64,000 nucleotides of DNA from assembly GCF_001083785.1 (NCBI RefSeq), contig NZ_LAVL01000003.1, positions 1-64,000 of the forward strand, read 5' to 3'. Position numbers and translations under genes: made by a program. Position 1 is the first letter of the stretch; each line of letters starts with the position of its first letter. This stretch comes from Nonomuraea sp. SBT364. GTDB taxonomy: Bacteria; Actinomycetota; Actinomycetes; Streptosporangiales; Streptosporangiaceae. Of the stretch, positions 36,644-46,036 are shown piece by piece. Below the pieces are notes generated by a model, which made no database searches, had not been told where the DNA came from, and was given only the letters and a program-made list of their open reading frames with translations.

Positions 36644-36756
36644 TAGCGTTCCTTGCTCTCAGGGTTGCTGAATGTCGTGTTTATAACGCTTCCACGTTCT
36701 TTTAGCTACTCCTACAGTGATGCTCACCGTCACTCCAGCACCCCTTGAGAGTCACT

Positions 36757-38325
36757 TTGAGCATCCGTGTGTACCGCAACGCCGCCATCCACACCGGAGC
36801 GGAAGGCCGTCCGCCGGCCCAGGCCATGGCCGTGGACGGCGAGCACCTGGTGGCCGTCGGCTCCGAGGCCGAGGTCCGCGAGGCCGCGGGCCACGGCGCC
36901 GAACTCGTCGACCTGGCGGGCGCCGCGGTCCTGCCGGGCCTCTACGACGCGCACATCCACACCGCCCAGTACGCCCACAGCCTCGGCGCGATCGACCTGC
37001 GTGACGTGCGTTCGCTGGCCGAGGCGCTGACCATGATCGGCGAGCACGTGGCCAGGCTGCGCCCAGGCGGCTGGCTGTTCGGCGGCCGATGGAACAGCAA
37101 CACCTGGAACCCCCCGGCTCAGCCTGACCGGTACGCGCTCGACTCCGTCAGCGGCGGCCTGCCGATCGCGCTGCCGAACATCGACGGCCACACCGTGTGG
37201 GCCAACTCCGCGGCGCTCCGGCTGGCCGGCATCGACGCCTCGACCCCCGACCCGGTCGGCGGCGAGATCGTCAGGGATGCCGACGGCGAGCCCACCGGCA
37301 TCCTGCGCGAGTCGGCCTCCTACCCGCTGCGCGCCCTGATGGTCTCGGGCGACCTGAGCGACAAACTCCGCCTGGCCCAGGACGAGCTTCTCTCCCTCGG
37401 CCTCACCAGCGTGCACGACATCGACGGTGAGGACTGCCGCGACGCCTACCTGCGGCTGCGCGACGCGGGCGAGCTCAAGATCCGCGTGCACAAGGCGATC
37501 CCGGCCGTCCACCTGGAGGCGGCCATCGCCGAGGGCCGCCGCACCGGGCAGGGCGACGACTGGATCCGCACCGGGCCGGTGAAGATCTTCAGCGACGGCG
37601 CGCTCGGCTCGCACACCTGCCACATGAGCGAGGCGTTCGCCGGCGACACGGGCAACCTCGGCATCGCGGTCACCCCGTACGACGACCTGGTCAAGCTGTT
37701 CAGGACGGCGGCTGACGCGGGCATCGCCATCGCCACGCACGCCATCGGCGACCGGGCCAACCACCTGGTGCTGGACGCCTACGAGGCCATCGGCGGCACC
37801 GGCGGGCCGCGCCACCGCATCGAGCACGCCCAGCACCTGCGCCAGGCCGACCTGACCAGGATGGCCAGGCTCGGCGTCGTCGCCTCCATGCAGCCCGTCC
37901 ACTGCACCAGCGACATCGACCTGGTCGACTCGCTGCTCGCCGGGCACGACCTGGCCTCGTACGCCTGGCGGGGGATGCTGAACGCCGGCGTCGCGCTGGC
38001 CTTCGGCTCGGACGCCCCTGTCGAGCACCCCGACCCGTTCGCCGCGCTGTACGCCGCGGTGACCCGTACCCGCCAGGACGGCACCCCCGTCGGCGGATGG
38101 CAGCCGGAACAGCGGCTGAGCATGGCCGAAGCGATCACCGCGCACACCCTCGGCGCGGCCTACGCGGCAGGGGAGCAGGACCGCAAGGGCGTCCTCGTCC
38201 CCGGCATGCTCGCCGACTTCATCGCGGTGGACACCGACCCCTACCTGGAGTCGCCAGCCGCGGTGCTGCGCACCAAGGTCATGACCACCGTTGTCGGCGG
38301 CGAAGTCCGCTGGCAGCGCCCCTGA
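36757..38325 (+). CDS. YtcJ-like metal-dependent amidohydrolase
   Basis: 522-residue amidohydrolase-superfamily enzyme. Beta-sandwich strands at both ends, HIHTAQYAHS metal motif (Asp in LYDAHIH; about 65-78), KIFSDGALGSHTC (about 284-296), THAIGDRANHLVLDAYEAIG (about 327-346), RHRIEHAQHL (about 352-361) and FGSDAPVEHPDPF (about 412-424). All metal-ligand motifs are present. Substrate is likely a cyclic or acyl amide. TTG at 36757 is preferred over TTG at 36745 because GAGAG lies between them at correct spacing. It begins a four-gene unit with the ABC importer. Confidence 0.87.
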   Translation: MSIRVYRNAAIHTGAEGRPPAQAMAVDGEHLVAVGSEAEVREAAGHGAELVDLAGAAVLPGLYDAHIHTAQYAHSLGAIDLRDVRSLAEALTMIGEHVARLRPGGWLFGGRWNSNTWNPPAQPDRYALDSVSGGLPIALPNIDGHTVWANSAALRLAGIDASTPDPVGGEIVRDADGEPTGILRESASYPLRALMVSGDLSDKLRLAQDELLSLGLTSVHDIDGEDCRDAYLRLRDAGELKIRVHKAIPAVHLEAAIAEGRRTGQGDDWIRTGPVKIFSDGALGSHTCHMSEAFAGDTGNLGIAVTPYDDLVKLFRTAADAGIAIATHAIGDRANHLVLDAYEAIGGTGGPRHRIEHAQHLRQADLTRMARLGVVASMQPVHCTSDIDLVDSLLAGHDLASYAWRGMLNAGVALAFGSDAPVEHPDPFAALYAAVTRTRQDGTPVGGWQPEQRLSMAEAITAHTLGAAYAAGEQDRKGVLVPGMLADFIAVDTDPYLESPAAVLRTKVMTTVVGGEVRWQRP

Positions 38326-38337
38326 AGGAGCACCCCC

Positions 38338-39288
38338 GTGAACACCCGTACCCCCACCCTCCTCATCGCCGGCGCCCTGCTGGCCGCCACCGCCGCCTGC
38401 GGAGCCCAGTCACTCGACGCCGCCGGGTCCGCCGCCGAGCCCGCGGCGGAGGTCGTCCTCGACGAGGCCCCCGCCGAGGAGAAGGCGGCCGGCGTCATCA
38501 ACGCCATCACCCCGGACAAGGACCTCGCGGCCAAGGTGCCCGCGAGCGTGAAGTCCGGCGGCCTGAAGGTCGTCTCCTCGATCGGCTACCCGCCCATGGA
38601 GCTGTGGGCGAGCGACGGCAAGACGGCCATCGGCTTCGACCCCGCACTGGCCAGGGCCATCGCCAGGAAGCTCGGTGTGAAGTACACGCTCACCGACGAG
38701 GAGTTCAACTCCCAGATCCCCGGCGTGCTCACCGGCCGCTACGACTTCGTGATCTCCTCCATGACCGACAACCCCGAGCGCCAGGCGAAGATCACCTTCG
38801 TCGACTACGTGCAGGCAGGCTCCGGCATGCTGGTCAAGAAGGGCAACCCGGCCGGGGTCGCGGGCCCGGCCGACCTGTGCGGCAAGACCGTGTCCGTCGT
38901 GGACAACGGCTCGTCGCTGGAGCTCGCCGAGAAGTACGACGCCGACTGCGAGTCCGGCGGCAAGCAGGCGCTGAACATCCTGAAGTTCCCCGGCGACACC
39001 GAGGCGATGCTCCAGGTCATCAACGGCCGCGCCCAGGCCACCATCACCGACTACGTCGTGGCCGCCTACAAGGCCGCCGACCCCAAGGTCGAGGTCGAGG
39101 CCATCGCCCTCGAAGGCACCGAGAGCCCATGGGGGATCGGGATGAAGCCCGACAACACCGCCCTCATCGAATCGGTCAAGGGCGCGCTCGACTCCCTGAT
39201 CAAGAGCGGTGAGTACGGCAAGCTCCTCGCGGCCTGGAACCTGGACAAGCTCGCGGTCCAGTCGGCCGTGGTCAACGGCGGGAAGTAG
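38338..39288 (+). CDS. Amino-acid ABC transporter substrate-binding lipoprotein
   Basis: 316 residues, family 3 solute-binding protein. Lipoprotein signal with lipobox ATAAC (Cys at about 21), then two lobes: GLKVVSSIGYPPMELWASDG (about 77-96), IGFDPALARAIARKLGVKYT and YDFVISSMTDNPERQAKITF (about 135-154). Binds a polar or basic amino acid or related compound outside the membrane. GTG with GGAG 6 bases upstream, 12 bases after the amidohydrolase. It supplies the permease and ATPase that follow. Confidence 0.9.
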   Translation: MNTRTPTLLIAGALLAATAACGAQSLDAAGSAAEPAAEVVLDEAPAEEKAAGVINAITPDKDLAAKVPASVKSGGLKVVSSIGYPPMELWASDGKTAIGFDPALARAIARKLGVKYTLTDEEFNSQIPGVLTGRYDFVISSMTDNPERQAKITFVDYVQAGSGMLVKKGNPAGVAGPADLCGKTVSVVDNGSSLELAEKYDADCESGGKQALNILKFPGDTEAMLQVINGRAQATITDYVVAAYKAADPKVEVEAIALEGTESPWGIGMKPDNTALIESVKGALDSLIKSGEYGKLLAAWNLDKLAVQSAVVNGGK

Positions 39289-39289
39289 G

Positions 39290-40198
39290 GTGCGCACCGA
39301 ACCGATCGCCGGCCCTTCGGGGACGATGATCCCCGTCGCCCGCACCCGCCACTGGGGCCGCACGCTCTCCGCCGTGGCCGCGCTCGCGATCTTCGGCTGG
39401 CTGCTCTTCCTGCTCGTCGTCAACCCGCGCCTCGACTGGGGCGCGGTCGCCACCTACCTGTTCAACGAGCGGATCCTGGCGGGCGTCTGGGTCACCATCG
39501 AGCTCTCGGTGCTGGCCACGATCCTCGGACTGGTGCTCGGCGTGCTGATCGCGGTGATGCGGCTGGCGCACAACCCGGTGCTGACCCGGCTGGCGACGCT
39601 CTACATCTGGTTCTTCCGCGGCACGCCCGTGCTGGTCCAGCTCATCTTCTGGTACAACCTGGCGTTCCTGTTCCCGGCCCTGGTGATCAAGATCCCGTTC
39701 ACCTCGATCGGCCTGATGTGGGACACCAACCAGGTGATGACCGGCTTCACCGCCGCCATGCTGGGCCTCGGGCTGAACCTGGCCGCCTACTTCGCCGAGA
39801 CCGTACGCGCCGGCATCCAGGCCGTCGACCAGGGCCAGACCGAGGCGGCCTACGCGCTGGGCATGACACCGGCCAGGCGCATGCGGGTGATCGTGCTGCC
39901 GCAGGCGCTGCGCATCATCATCCCGCCGACGGGCAACGAGTTCATCTCCATGCTCAAGACCACCTCGCTCGTCTACGTCGTCGCGGGGCACGACCTGATG
40001 ACCAACGCGAGCCAGATCTACAAGTCCAACAACATGATCATGGAGCTGCTGATCGTGGCGAGCTTCTGGTACCTGCTCCTGACCACGGTGGCCACCTTCC
40101 TGCAGGGCAGGCTGGAGCGCCGCTTCGGGTCCGACGCCGTCCGCCTGGTCCGCCGGGGCGGGGTGGCCGCCAAGGTCCTGCCGAAGGTCCCCGCGTGA
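39290..40198 (+). CDS. Polar amino-acid ABC transporter permease
   Basis: 302 residues, His/Glu/Gln/Arg/opine type. N-terminal helix (about 22-42), then five core helices; the cytoplasmic EAA-type loop [20 protein letters not shown] (about 187-206) is intact, as is [19 protein letters not shown] start one base after the binding-protein stop. Ends in GTGA shared with the ATPase start. It is a single-permease (homodimer) system. Confidence 0.9.
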   Translation: MRTEPIAGPSGTMIPVARTRHWGRTLSAVAALAIFGWLLFLLVVNPRLDWGAVATYLFNERILAGVWVTIELSVLATILGLVLGVLIAVMRLAHNPVLTRLATLYIWFFRGTPVLVQLIFWYNLAFLFPALVIKIPFTSIGLMWDTNQVMTGFTAAMLGLGLNLAAYFAETVRAGIQAVDQGQTEAAYALGMTPARRMRVIVLPQALRIIIPPTGNEFISMLKTTSLVYVVAGHDLMTNASQIYKSNNMIMELLIVASFWYLLLTTVATFLQGRLERRFGSDAVRLVRRGGVAAKVLPKVPA

Positions 40199-40968
40199 GC
40201 CCGGTCGTGCGCGCCACCGGCGTGCGGATGAGCTACGGGGACGTCCAGGTGCTCAACGGCGTGGACTTCGAGGTCGCCGCCGGCGAGGTGAGCTGCGTCA
40301 TCGGCCCCTCGGGGTCGGGCAAGTCCACGTTCCTGCGGTGCGTCAACGGGCTGGAGCCGGTGCTCGGCGGCAGTCTGCGGGTGCTGGGTGAGGAGGTGGG
40401 CCACTCGCTCCGCGACGGCAGGTATCACCCCTGGTCACCCAAGGAGTACGCGGCCTTCCGTAAGAACATCGGCATGGTGTTCCAGCGTTTCAACCTGTTC
40501 GCCCACCACAGCGCCATGGACAACGTCGCCTGCGGGCCCGTCCACGTCCTGGGCACGTCCAAGGACAAGGCGAACGCGCTGGCGATGGAGCTCCTGGACC
40601 GGGTCGGCCTGGCCGACCACGCGCACAAGCGGCCCCACCAGCTCTCCGGCGGCCAGCAGCAGCGGGTCGCCATCGCCAGGGCGCTGGCGATGAACCCGGC
40701 CCTCATGCTGTTCGACGAGCCCACCTCGGCGCTGGACCCCGAGCTGGTCGACGAGGTGCTGGAGGTCATGCGGGGCCTGGCCGCCGACGGGATGACCATG
40801 GTCGTGGTGACCCACGAGATCGCCTTCGCCCGCGAGGTCGGCGACCGGCTGACGTTCTTCGCCGACGGCGTGGTCGTCGAGCGGGGCCATCCCGCCGAAC
40901 TCCTGGCCAACCCGGCGCACGAGCGGACCAAGGCGTTCCTGTCCAGCGTGCGCGGCCCCGGCGGTTGA
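40195..40968 (+). CDS. Amino-acid ABC transporter ATPase
   Basis: 257 residues. Walker [10 protein letters not shown] (about 37-45), Q-loop [10 protein letters not shown] (about 99-108), signature LSGGQQQR (about 153-160), Walker [15 protein letters not shown] (about 173-186) and the switch His VTHE (about 208-211), all complete. The GTG start overlaps the permease stop; last gene of the unit, followed by a strong hairpin. Confidence 0.95.
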   Translation: MSPVVRATGVRMSYGDVQVLNGVDFEVAAGEVSCVIGPSGSGKSTFLRCVNGLEPVLGGSLRVLGEEVGHSLRDGRYHPWSPKEYAAFRKNIGMVFQRFNLFAHHSAMDNVACGPVHVLGTSKDKANALAMELLDRVGLADHAHKRPHQLSGGQQQRVAIARALAMNPALMLFDEPTSALDPELVDEVLEVMRGLAADGMTMVVVTHEIAFAREVGDRLTFFADGVVVERGHPAELLANPAHERTKAFLSSVRGPGG

Positions 40969-40973
40969 ACGGC

Positions 40974-41004
40974 GGGCGGGCGGGCCGGGCCTGGCCGCCC
41001 GCCC
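40974..41004. terminator. GC-rich hairpin between convergent genes
   Basis: Long stem GGGCGGGCGGGCC against GGCCGCCCGCCCC with a 6-nt loop, between the ATPase and the convergent MerR gene; serves both directions. Confidence 0.7.
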
Positions 41005-41010
41005 CGAGTT

Positions 41011-41388
41011 TCAGGGAGCGGGCTCGGGTTCCTGGCGCAGCGCCGCGTCGAGGATCGCGTCCAGGATTCCCTGCGAACTCTGGAGCTGCGCGATCGTCGT
41101 GGTGATCTGGGCGCGTTCGCGGCGCAGGTCGGCGATGAAGGTGGGGCAGCGGGGCGGCACGATCAGGTCGTCCTTCCCGTGCACGCAGTGCAGCACCCGG
41201 GCGATGATCGCGGTGGAGAGCCCGGCGGCCAGCAGGGCGCGAATGTGGCGCACCGTCGCGACGTCCGCCTCGCCGTACTCGCGATAGCCGTTGTCCAGGC
41301 GGACCGGCCTGAGGAGCCCCTGCTCCTCGTAGTAGCGCAGCAGCCGCCGGTTCACCCCGGTCTCCTGGGCCAGGTCGCCGATCCGCAT
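41011..41388 (-). CDS. MerR-family transcriptional activator
   Basis: 125 residues. N-terminal winged HTH RIGDLAQETGVNRRLLRYYE (about 2-21) and GYREYGEADVATVRHIRALL, then a dimerisation helix (about 80-115). Two Cys (about 75 and 86, in HCVHGKDDLIVPPRC) could sense metal or thiol stress. ATG with GGAGGGAG upstream. Its leader contains TCACATCGATGTGA, the same palindrome as at the SDR operon at 26.3 kb, so it probably autoregulates and controls that operon. Confidence 0.85.
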   Translation of the reverse strand: MRIGDLAQETGVNRRLLRYYEEQGLLRPVRLDNGYREYGEADVATVRHIRALLAAGLSTAIIARVLHCVHGKDDLIVPPRCPTFIADLRRERAQITTTIAQLQSSQGILDAILDAALRQEPEPAP

Positions 41389-41402
41389 CCGGCTCCCTCC
41401 GC

Positions 41403-41433
41403 TTGACCTTCACATCGATGTGACGCCTTTCCG
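41403..41433 (+). promoter_or_regulatory. MerR-type promoter/operator beside the merR gene
   Basis: TTGACC - 19 bp - TTTCCG on the plus strand with palindrome TCACATCGATGTGA at 41410-41423, 21 bases before the MerR start codon. It points away from the regulator gene, into a stretch with no intact gene. Confidence 0.65.
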
Positions 41434-41842
41434 GCCTCGATTATCGCAGGGAGCGCGAAGCCCTTGCCATCGGGTGAGCCGGCTGGTCGAATGCGAGCTT
41501 GTGGCCGGACTTGTGCGGCGGATGATCGTGTGCTCGGCCCTGGCGGGGCTGGTGTCCTCCTGCGGGGTGGTTCCAGCAGGACTCGGGCGTGGTGTTCGAG
41601 CATCGGGCCCGTGAAGTGGCGGCGCGCTGGCAGGGGTCGGCCGACGATCGGGCCTGGCGTGCGGGGTTCGTCGCGCTGCGGGTGCTGAACCCCCGAGGGT
41701 GGGCCCATGCGGGGCGGATTCCGGCCTGGGTGAACAGGAGCTCGCACAACGGCGCCTGGGAGCTGGCCGTGGAGCTGCCCGCGGAGTCCCCGGCGCACGC
41801 CCAGGTGCGGTGGCCCAATGGGGCTGCCGGTGCTGCGGGGGG
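41434..41842. other. Stretch without an intact gene
   Basis: Plus-strand translation around 41589-41815 (ALRVLNPRGWAHAGRIPAWV) looks protein-like, but there is no proper start, and the frame runs on antisense through the response-regulator gene. This may be the eroded original target gene of the adjacent MerR promoter. Nothing is assigned. Confidence 0.4.
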
Positions 41843-42484
41843 TCAGGCCATGAGGCCGTTCTCCCAGGCCCAGGCGGCGATCTCGACGCGGTTGCGGACG
41901 CCGAGCTTGGTCAGGATGGTCGATACGTGGCCCTTGACCGTGCTGAGGGAGATGGAGAGGGCCGCGGCGATCTCCTGGTTGGTGCGGCCTCTGGCGACCG
42001 CGCGGACGATCTCGGTCTCCCGTTCCGACAGCGGCTGCCCGGGGCGGCGGGTGGCGGCGGGCGCCAGGTGGCGCAGCAGTCGCAGGGTGATCGACGGGGA
42101 GATGAGCGCGTCCCCGGCGTGCGCCGCCCGCACGGCCTCCACCAGCAGGTCCGGCCCGGCGTCCTTGAGTACGAAGCCGACGGCGCCGCCGCGGAGCGCG
42201 CCGTGCACGTACTCGTCCAGGTCGAACGTGGTGACCACGACCACCCGCAGGGGAGCGGGCACGCCGGGACCGGCCAGCGCGCGGGTGACCTCGATGCCGT
42301 TGCGGCCGGGCATCTGGACGTCGACCAGGCACACGTCCGGGCGCAGCCGCCGGGCCAGGGTGACGGCCTCGTCGCCGTCGGCGGCCTCGGCGACGACCTC
42401 GATGCCCGGCTGGTCCTCCAGGATGACGCGCAGGCTGGCGCGTACCATCGCCTGGTCGTCGGCCAGCAGGACGCTGACGGTCAT
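41843..42484 (-). CDS. NarL/LuxR-family response regulator
   Basis: 213 residues. Receiver domain with acidic pocket DDQAM and phosphorylation Asp in VCLVDVQMPGRNG (about 49-61), Lys in VLKDAGPD; C-terminal LuxR HTH LSERETEIVRAVARGRTNQE (about 148-167) and LSISLSTVKGHVSTILTKLG. ATGA overlap with the kinase gene upstream. Regulates unknown targets. Confidence 0.93.
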   Translation of the reverse strand: MTVSVLLADDQAMVRASLRVILEDQPGIEVVAEAADGDEAVTLARRLRPDVCLVDVQMPGRNGIEVTRALAGPGVPAPLRVVVVTTFDLDEYVHGALRGGAVGFVLKDAGPDLLVEAVRAAHAGDALISPSITLRLLRHLAPAATRRPGQPLSERETEIVRAVARGRTNQEIAAALSISLSTVKGHVSTILTKLGVRNRVEIAAWAWENGLMA

Positions 42485-43626
42485 GGGCGCTCCGCGAGTG
42501 CGTGCAGGGGCAGGGGCAGGGTGGCGCGGACGGACCAGCCGCCCGGCTCCGGGCGTGGGCCGGCGTGCAGCGTGCCGCCCAGGGCGTCGAGGCGTTCGCG
42601 CATGCCGAGCAGGCCGTAGCCGCCGCGGCGGGGGCGTCGGGCCGGCACCGGTGCGGCGTCGTTCGAGATTTCCACGGTGAGCGTGTCGCCCTCGCGGGCG
42701 ACGGTGACGTCGACGTGGCGGGCGTGCGGGGCGTGGCGGGAGACGTTCGTCAGCGATTCCTGGACCACGCGGTAGACGGTGCTGCTCACCTCCGGCGGCC
42801 AGGACGGCTCGTCGTCGGGCAGGCGCAGGCGTACGGCGGGTCCGTCGAAGCGGCCGACCAGGGCGGCGAGGCTTTCGCGCGGCGGCGTGGGCGGGGCGGC
42901 CTCGCGCAGCAGGCCGACGAGGCGGCGGGTGGCCGCGAGCGCGTCGGAGCCCGCGGTCTCGATGCCGGACAGGGAGCCGCCCAGCCGGTCCGGCCGCTTA
43001 CGGGCGAGGACCTGGGCGGCCTGGGCCTGGAGCACGATCCCGGTGACGTGGTGGGCGACGACGTCGTGCAGCTCGCGGGCGAGCTGGAGGCGCTCGTGGC
43101 GGCGTACGTCCTCGGCCAGCGCGTGGCGGCGGGCGGCCAGCCGCCGGCAGCCGAGCCCGTACGCGACCCCGGCGAGCCATGCGCCGAGGTTCAGCACCAG
43201 CACGGGCGGGAGGGAGGCGGGCTGGTGGGCGGTGAGCAGGCTGCAGGAGGCCACCGCCAGCCCGCCCGCCGCGACGGCGGCCGCCTGGCGGACCGGGAGT
43301 GTCCTGACCGCCGACCCGACCAGCACCGACAGGGCCAGCGCCATGGCCGGGCCCGGCTCGGCGGGCAGGCCGGCGAACCGGGAGGCCAGGACGGCGGTCA
43401 CCGCGACGGCGAACCCGGAGACCGCGGCCCACTTCCGGTCCCGGCGGCGCGCCAGGGCGAGCCCGCACACGATCGCCCCGGCCACGCAGCCGAACACCCA
43501 GTAGCCGTCGCCCCAGCTGCCGGCGACCTGATGGGCCCAGAAGGCCAGCAGGCCGGCGAACCCGGCTCCGAGCCCGGCCCCGGCCGCCGTCCGCGCATGC
43601 TCGTCCCGTCGATTCCGGCCGTTCAC
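42481..43626 (-). CDS. Sensor histidine kinase, HisKA_3 (DesK-like) type
   Basis: 381 residues. About five to six N-terminal membrane helices (about 18-165), then the HisKA_3 box LARELHDVVAHHVTGIV with the phospho-acceptor His (about 201) and the HATPase core: VVQESLTNVSRHAP (N-box, about 298-311) and GGYGLLGMRERLDALGGTLH (about 343-362). Lacks a visible extracellular domain, so it senses membrane or cytoplasmic signals. GTG start. Forms a pair with the overlapping response regulator. Confidence 0.92.
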   Translation of the reverse strand: MNGRNRRDEHARTAAGAGLGAGFAGLLAFWAHQVAGSWGDGYWVFGCVAGAIVCGLALARRRDRKWAAVSGFAVAVTAVLASRFAGLPAEPGPAMALALSVLVGSAVRTLPVRQAAAVAAGGLAVASCSLLTAHQPASLPPVLVLNLGAWLAGVAYGLGCRRLAARRHALAEDVRRHERLQLARELHDVVAHHVTGIVLQAQAAQVLARKRPDRLGGSLSGIETAGSDALAATRRLVGLLREAAPPTPPRESLAALVGRFDGPAVRLRLPDDEPSWPPEVSSTVYRVVQESLTNVSRHAPHARHVDVTVAREGDTLTVEISNDAAPVPARRPRRGGYGLLGMRERLDALGGTLHAGPRPEPGGWSVRATLPLPLHALAERP

Positions 43627-43766
43627 GCGCCTCAGAGTAGGCCGCCGGCACCCTCCGCCGAACCGGCCGAAAGGACGATTCCGTCTGGCCGGAACCGTGC
43701 TTCCGCCCCGTGTCGTGCCGGAAAACCGGTGGTCAGGCGCCGGGTGTCGCCCGTAGCTTCCCAGCC

Positions 43767-44177
43767 ATGAGCTTCGTATCCAATGACGAACTGATCGACG
43801 CCGCTCAAGCGGTGCTCAATCCGCACAAGGTGAATGGCCGTCTCTTCGGCGACGTGGCGTCCACGCTGGTCACCGACACGGGCAACCGCTACTCGGGCGT
43901 GTGCATCGACACCCCGTGCGGCATGGGGTTCTGCGCCGAACACGCGGCCATCGCCGCCATGGTCACGGGACGCGAGTACCGCATCGCCAAGATCGTCGCG
44001 GTGTGGCGGAACGACGAGGGCGCCCTGCACGTGCTGCCGCCGTGTGGTCGTTGCCGGCAGTTCATCCGCGAGATCGATCCGGACAACCTGGACACCGAGG
44101 TGGTGCTCGACCGGCAGCGGGCCGTGCCGCTCCGGGAGTTGCTGCCGTTCGCCGAATGGCCGCAGCCGCTCGACTAG
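43767..44177 (+). CDS. Cytidine/blasticidin-type deaminase
   Basis: 136 residues. Zinc motif CAEHAAIAAM (about 51-60; CAE instead of HAE) and PPCGRCRQFI (about 91-100), complete. This CAE/PCGRC combination fits homotetrameric cytidine deaminases; blasticidin S deaminase has the same layout and cannot be excluded. ATG start, weak Shine-Dalgarno. It converges on the MFS gene with a 4-bp overlap. Confidence 0.88.
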   Translation: MSFVSNDELIDAAQAVLNPHKVNGRLFGDVASTLVTDTGNRYSGVCIDTPCGMGFCAEHAAIAAMVTGREYRIAKIVAVWRNDEGALHVLPPCGRCRQFIREIDPDNLDTEVVLDRQRAVPLRELLPFAEWPQPLD

Positions 44178-45460
44178 GGCACGGTGGCCGGCGCGAGTGA
44201 TCGATCGGTCATGCGGTGGGTGGGGAGGTCGCGGAGGCGGCGGATCGGGGTGGCCAGCAGGATCAGCCCGCTCAGCGCGAACAGGCCGAGCATCACCCAC
44301 AGCGCCGTCCGTACGGTGAACGCGGTGGCCAGCGCCCCGGCCAGCAGGGCGCCGAGCGGGATGGCGCCGAAGTTGACCACCTGCACACAGGTGGTCACCC
44401 GGCCCATCAGCGCGGAGGGCACGTACGACTGCACGAAGCCGGAGAAGATGACGTTGGCGACGACGACGCCGCCGACGATGACGATGCTGCCCGTCACGTA
44501 CAGCGCCAGCCCGAGGCCCTGGTCGGCGCAGGCGATCAGCAGGCCCGCCGGCGCCAGGCAGGTCCTGCCCAGCAGGACCGCCCGCGCGGTGCCCAGCCGT
44601 GCCGCCAGGGGGCGGGCGGCGAAGGCGCCGATGACGCCGCCCACGCTGGTGGCGGCGATGAGCAGGCCGGTCGTGCCGGGGGCCAGCCCCAGGTCGCCGA
44701 CCAGGAACAGGACGAGCAGGGACTGGTAGCCGGTCAGCGCCAGGTTCGCGCTGCAGCCGTAGAGCATGTTGCCGCGCAGCAGCGGGTCGCCGGTCACCGT
44801 GCGCAGGCCGTCGCGGATCTCGGCGCGTAACCGGCGCCGGGGGCGGGGCTCGATCGTCTCGGTGTGCTTGACGCGCATCAGGCACAGGGCGGACACGGCG
44901 AAGCTGGCGGCGTCCACGAGCAGCGCGCCCACGGCGGAGAAGAGCTGGGCGAGCAGCCCGGCGATGCCCGGACCGGCCAGGTTGGCCACCTGCTCGCTGC
45001 CCTGCAGCTTGACATTGGCCTCCAGCAGGTCGGGGCCGCGGACCAGGGACGGCAGGTAGGCCCGGTAGGCGGTGGCGAAGAACACCTTGGCCGTGCCCGC
45101 CGCGAGGGCGACGACGACGAGCTGCGCGACGGTCAGGACGCCCAGGAGGGCGGCGGCGGGCACGCTGAGGAAGGCGGCCATCGACACCCAGTCGGCGGTC
45201 AGCATCACCCTGCGCCGGGGGAGCCGGTCCACCCACGCGCCCGCGGGCAGGCCGATGAGCAGCCACGGCAGCCAGGCCGCCGCCGCCAGCACACTGACGG
45301 CGAACGCGGAAGCGTCCAGCAGTGTCACCGCGACCAGCGGCAGCGCGACGCTGGTGACGGAGCTGCCCAGGCTGCTGGCGCTCTCGCCGATCCACAACAT
45401 CCGGAAGTCGTGCTCGCGCAGCAGGCCGAAGCGGGGCGGGCGGACGTCGGTCGTGGTCAT
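44174..45460 (-). CDS. MFS transporter (enterobactin/macrolide exporter-like)
   Basis: 428 residues, 12 helices. N-terminal LREHDFRMLWIGESASSLGS (about 14-33) and PAGAWVDRLPRRRVML (motif A) are typical of the MFS_3 family of small-molecule exporters. The start overlaps the ArsR-type gene stop (ATGA). It is probably expressed under control of that regulator, exporting its inducer (inference). Confidence 0.87.
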   Translation of the reverse strand: MTTTDVRPPRFGLLREHDFRMLWIGESASSLGSSVTSVALPLVAVTLLDASAFAVSVLAAAAWLPWLLIGLPAGAWVDRLPRRRVMLTADWVSMAAFLSVPAAALLGVLTVAQLVVVALAAGTAKVFFATAYRAYLPSLVRGPDLLEANVKLQGSEQVANLAGPGIAGLLAQLFSAVGALLVDAASFAVSALCLMRVKHTETIEPRPRRRLRAEIRDGLRTVTGDPLLRGNMLYGCSANLALTGYQSLLVLFLVGDLGLAPGTTGLLIAATSVGGVIGAFAARPLAARLGTARAVLLGRTCLAPAGLLIACADQGLGLALYVTGSIVIVGGVVVANVIFSGFVQSYVPSALMGRVTTCVQVVNFGAIPLGALLAGALATAFTVRTALWVMLGLFALSGLILLATPIRRLRDLPTHRMTDRSLAPATVP

Positions 45461-46020
45461 GGCCGGCCCGGGACGCCGCGGGCGAAGGTGAAGACGGTGG
45501 CGCGCTCCCGGCCGTCGTCGGGGATCTCGCGGGTGGACCATCTGTCCATCACCTCGATGATCTCGGCGGCGAACCGGGCCAGCTCCTCGTCGGTCACGCG
45601 CAGCCACGTCTCGGTGGAGAACGGGCCCCGTGGCCAGCGTTCCTGCTCGGACTGGGGCTGGTCGGCCCAGCGGCGTACGTGCCCGGTCTGCCGTTCGAGG
45701 TTGAGCGACTCCAGGGCGCGGGCGACCGCGTCCCCGGCGGCGTCCTGCGCGAAGTCGGCGGAGGACCAGCGCAGGGTGCGCGTGGTCCGCCGCCACCAGC
45801 GCTCGCGCCGGTCCTTGGCCAGCTCGGGCGCCTCGGTGATCAGCCCGGCGGTGGCCAGGGCGCGCAGGTGATGGCTGACGTTGCCGACCGCCTCGCCGGT
45901 GTGCTGGGCGAGCATGCTCGCGGTGGCGGGGCCGTGCAGTTTGAGCAGGTCGAGCAGTCGCCTGCGGGCCGGGTGCGCCATCGCGGCGAGCACCCGGGAG
46001 TCGGTGATGGAGTCATCCAT
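45457..46020 (-). CDS. ArsR-like helix-turn-helix regulator
   Basis: 187 residues. Winged HTH at the N-terminus (LAAMAHPARRRLLDLLKLHG, then VGNVSHHLRALATAGLITEA, about 11-60). The C-terminal part (about 70-187) is helical with many Trp and resembles regulators that control a linked MFS pump. No metal-binding Cys motif, so the signal is not a classic ArsR metal. ATG start; the palindrome just upstream is the likely operator. Confidence 0.87.
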   Translation of the reverse strand: MDDSITDSRVLAAMAHPARRRLLDLLKLHGPATASMLAQHTGEAVGNVSHHLRALATAGLITEAPELAKDRRERWWRRTTRTLRWSSADFAQDAAGDAVARALESLNLERQTGHVRRWADQPQSEQERWPRGPFSTETWLRVTDEELARFAAEIIEVMDRWSTREIPDDGRERATVFTFARGVPGRP

Positions 46021-46036
46021 GCGTCTCACGATAGAT

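Noticed and set aside
42502..43770. A plus-strand frame of over 420 codons opposite the histidine kinase
   Set aside because: Antisense to a gene with intact kinase motifs and an ATGA overlap with its response regulator.
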